From Pseudomonas abietaniphila (GTDB taxonomy: Bacteria > Pseudomonadota > Gammaproteobacteria > Pseudomonadales > Pseudomonadaceae): DNA of 64,000 bases. Position 1 is the first letter of the stretch. Each line of letters opens with the position of its first letter. The notes below the pieces were generated by a model, which searched no databases, had not been told where the DNA came from, and worked only from the letters and a program-made list of their open reading frames with translations. The stretch lies in NCBI RefSeq assembly GCF_039697315.1, contig NZ_CP155619.1:5270001-5334000 (forward strand). Direction: 5' to 3'. Shown here piece after piece: positions 61,924 to 64,000 of this stretch. The position numbers and the translations under genes are program-made.

Positions 61924-61955
61924 GTGGGCGAGAGGTGACACTCGCCCACTTGTTG
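61924..61955 (+). terminator. Probable terminator after the 92-aa gene
   Basis: GTGGGCGAG (61924-61932) pairs perfectly with CTCGCCCAC (61941-61949) around an 8-base loop, then TTGTTG. The U-tract is weak. Confidence 0.65.
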
Positions 61956-62352
61956 AATGGCGCACAGTGTCCCAGGGTGTGGTGAAAGCGAGGTTTATAA
62001 CTGATCGAAGCCCGCTCGATAGGCTCTAAAAAGAGGCAACTCGCCCTCCCTTTTCGAATGGTTGCAGACGCGAACAGCGTGAGTTGCAATTCCCCCTCGC
62101 ATGTCATTCTCACACTGGTGTTCAGCCATTCCTGCTGGAGCCTGCCGAGTGAGCGGTTAAACATCGTTGAGCCATGAGCTGGACTCTGCCGCCTGCTTCG
62201 CAATGCCCCTCCCGTTCACCGATAAGCCTGAACGTCCGTCAAACGTCCAGACGTTGCCGAAGTTGAAATCAGTTAGAACCCTTCCGGAAAACAGTGAGTC
62301 ACACAGCCACAGTGATGGATTCCCATCATCGGTTTCGGTGCTTGGCGTAGCA
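61956..62352. other. Gene-poor stretch before the efflux remnant
   Basis: No supported gene. A 117-codon frame crosses its right part (62167-62520), but only the last third of that frame resembles a protein family (see the following pseudogene). Confidence 0.4.
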
Positions 62353-62544
62353 ACGTCAGTGATCAAAAGCCAGAAGACGCTGGCAGATACGTTGCAGAAT
62401 TTTCAGGAAGGCACGGTAGGGTATCTCAACGTGACGGCGGCGCAAGCGCAGGTATTGAGAAATCAGCAGAATTTGGCCAAGACAAATACGAGGCTGAATA
62501 TCGATCTGGTCAACCTCTAAAAAGCGCTCGGGGGTGGCTGGTAG
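62353..62544 (+). pseudogene. C-terminal remnant of an RND outer-membrane efflux protein
   Basis: The frame reads TLADTLQNFQEGTVGYLNVT, then AAQAQVLRNQQNLAKTNTRL and NIDLVNL, a stop (62518-62520), and KALGGGW with a TAG. This matches the end of OprM/NodT-type outer-membrane channels, where a helical run with Y-L-x-V-x-x-A-Q is followed by L-V-x-A-L-G-G-G-W. The stop before KALGGGW and the lack of the first 400 residues show it is a broken fragment. The sequence upstream in the same frame is unrelated. Confidence 0.7.
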
Positions 62545-62751
62545 ACCATTGATGGCTCCTGATTCGCACCTCACACCCATCGGCGCTGAGACGCAACTCA
62601 GCCGCTCTCAGTGGCAAGCTTGGGAGGGGGGGTAGGTCTCGCAGCGCTTATCCTGACGAGCCGGATAAATCCATGCTCTGGCGCAATCGAACAGTGTACA
62701 GGCGCCGGCCCGAGTGTAAAAATTTCTGCCTGATGCTAGCAGGAGTCGTTT

Positions 62752-64000
62752 GTGAAAGGCCGGGATGAGATTGTGGAAGATCAAGAGGCGCCGATGCAGC
62801 AAAGTCCAAGGTATGCCTTGGCCAAGTGGGCCAGACAGAACGAGCTGTCCTCCGAGGCTCTTCGGGAAAAAGAGGAGACGGCCCTGAGGTTGGCAATCGA
62901 AGGGATCGCTGATGGCTCCATCATATCGCTTGACGGCCCCAAGTCGCCGCTATCGCGCAAGATTCAATTCCATCACGGAATCGACCAGTTTGAGATGAAT
63001 AGAAACTGGGTCGAAACAGCCCAGGCCTGGACATGTCCATGCTGCAGTCGAGGCAAATTTGAAATTTCCAGAGTTGCTGGCAAGGGGCACATTTTAGCGA
63101 AGCTGGTCGAGCATCACGACCATATGGCTGATGCATTGAAAGCTGCCTTCAATCGGGTGTTTGTTGAGAGCGGTACGGAGAAACCTACCAGTACCGGCTT
63201 GGCACTCATAGAGCGAATGGCCCCTGCATTTTCTGCGTACTCTCCCGTCTTGATTTGCGAAGACTGCAATAATGCGGACGCTGCTGCGAAGAAGATTGTT
63301 TCTAATGCTGGACGCAAGATCGAATGGCAGTCTTTTTCCATTGGGCAGATTCGTGAGTTCATTATCGTCCAGGAACACGCACCCCACCGCATCGACGTGA
63401 CCAAATTTATGGATCTCTGGGAGCGTGTTCGCCCCGCGTACGTCGCACGAATGAACCTGGTTTACGGAGTGGCGAAGGCGGCGGTGCTGCAAGACTATTG
63501 GTATGAAAGGTACCAAGGCGAGGGGATGGCAGTGCCTACTCTGTCCAATGGATCACAGCGATACCGAGGACTGGAGTTGATTAGCGGTGAGGCGCTCGTG
63601 CGTGAAATGACGAAAAGCTCAATCAAATATGCGTCGAACTACAGTCGTTGGCGTACAGAGGATCCGCCTGAGGGGCACACACCACCTTCAAACTTTTTGG
63701 CGATGATTAATTCCCTGCCAGGATGCGCACGCATGTGGGCGGGGCTTGCGGACAATTGGCAATGCCCGGTGTGCGAGCGTCTCAAGTATGAAGTTGTAAG
63801 CTACAGGAAGGGAAAAATCAGCTTTCATACGCATCTGCCGACCCCGTTTAGCTCAACCTGGAAACCTCTGGGGCAGATCTGCATGTCGTGCTTCAACATT
63901 GTGGCGGCTATCAAGCGCGAGCTCGAACATGATCTCGGTGTAAAAGTACGATATACGTTCGATTGCATTACGCCTGATGAGCTACGCGCGATGATTCACC
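62752..64000 (+). CDS. Protein with two HNH-like zinc modules (runs off the window)
   Basis: An open frame runs from a GTG at 62752, with AGGAG six bases before it, to the right edge: 416 residues so far, no stop. Module 1 has CPCC (95-98), HHDH (121-124) and ICEDCNNAD (C169, C172). Module 2 repeats the plan with CPVC (338-341), HTH (359-361) and ICMSCFN (C377, C380). The order Cys-x-x-Cys, a His cluster, then Cys-x-x-Cys-x-N is that of zinc-bound HNH/beta-beta-alpha-metal nucleases. A helical region lies between the modules. I recognise no named family. It could be a nuclease or only a zinc-ribbon DNA-binding protein; the missing C-terminus prevents a firm call. An internal ATG at 62794 is an alternative start. 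Confidence 0.6.
   Translation, partial: MKGRDEIVEDQEAPMQQSPRYALAKWARQNELSSEALREKEETALRLAIEGIADGSIISLDGPKSPLSRKIQFHHGIDQFEMNRNWVETAQAWTCPCCSRGKFEISRVAGKGHILAKLVEHHDHMADALKAAFNRVFVESGTEKPTSTGLALIERMAPAFSAYSPVLICEDCNNADAAAKKIVSNAGRKIEWQSFSIGQIREFIIVQEHAPHRIDVTKFMDLWERVRPAYVARMNLVYGVAKAAVLQDYWYERYQGEGMAVPTLSNGSQRYRGLELISGEALVREMTKSSIKYASNYSRWRTEDPPEGHTPPSNFLAMINSLPGCARMWAGLADNWQCPVCERLKYEVVSYRKGKISFHTHLPTPFSSTWKPLGQICMSCFNIVAAIKRELEHDLGVKVRYTFDCITPDELRAMIH

Noticed and set aside
62608..63516. Several minus-strand frames right of 62.6 kb
   Set aside because: They are antisense to the long plus-strand frame that starts at 62752, which has a ribosome site and repeated Cys/His motifs.
1..64000. tRNA, rRNA, integrase or insertion-sequence genes
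   Set aside because: I looked for tRNA-like arms, rRNA blocks, transposase or integrase motifs and found none. The accessory region near the right end therefore has no visible mobility gene within the window.

Overview
The window is Pseudomonas chromosomal DNA. The gene order mfd / CsiV-like protein / GapB-type GAPDH, DUF1652 and DUF465 proteins, a 62-residue CsrA/RsmE, a complete glycolate (glc) operon, the homogentisate branch of tyrosine catabolism, and many hairpin repeats of the GTGGGAGCGAATTCATTCGCGA type all fit the fluorescens/putida/syringae lineage. I cannot name the species.

Layout. 1-8.3 kb: end of an unknown gene, a two-gene membrane-protein operon, a GNAT acetyltransferase, small DUF proteins, an orphan FAD/NAD(P)-binding enzyme behind a long AT-rich leader, a ketopantoate-reductase-like enzyme and csrA. 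8.7-12 kb: gluconate uptake, gluconokinase and the LacI-type GntR, each with a TAGCGCT-type operator. 12.2-19.9 kb: glcC and the divergent glcD-E-F-G-B run, which turns glycolate into glyoxylate and then malate. 20-25.5 kb: maiA, hppD, hmgR, hmgA and fahA (4-hydroxyphenylpyruvate to fumarate plus acetoacetate), with the same palindrome-plus-half-site operator before maiA and before hmgA. 25.8-29.5 kb: a GntP transporter / RpiR regulator / D-aminoacylase operon. 29.7-35.8 kb: two DJ-1/PfpI proteins (a GlxA-type regulator and an isonitrile hydratase), a TetR/metallo-beta-lactamase-fold pair, a Rieske-flavoprotein fusion and a GFA-fold protein. 36-42.3 kb: a chemoreceptor, an AGE-family sugar isomerase coupled to a hexapeptide protein, an AbrB-family permease with its divergent LysR regulator, and a small acidic protein.

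42.3-43.3 kb is repeat DNA with a tandem 167-bp duplication. It is followed by a nucleoside deoxyribosyltransferase and a run of DNA-maintenance genes: FAN1-type nuclease, SWIM-SNF2 helicase, CsiV-like protein and Mfd, then gap.

From 54.2 kb to the end the window looks accessory. It holds a second copy of the repeat element seen at 42.4 kb; a membrane protein translationally coupled to a 40-residue peptide that repeats a motif from its tail; a TetR pseudogene; a 1358-residue membrane-inserted KAP P-loop NTPase; a 92-residue orphan; the broken C-terminus of an outer-membrane efflux protein; and the start of a protein with two HNH-like zinc modules. The TetR and efflux remnants suggest an older efflux locus was disrupted or replaced. 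This end of the window is the best candidate for an undescribed system, possibly defensive, but I can support that only from context and domain type.
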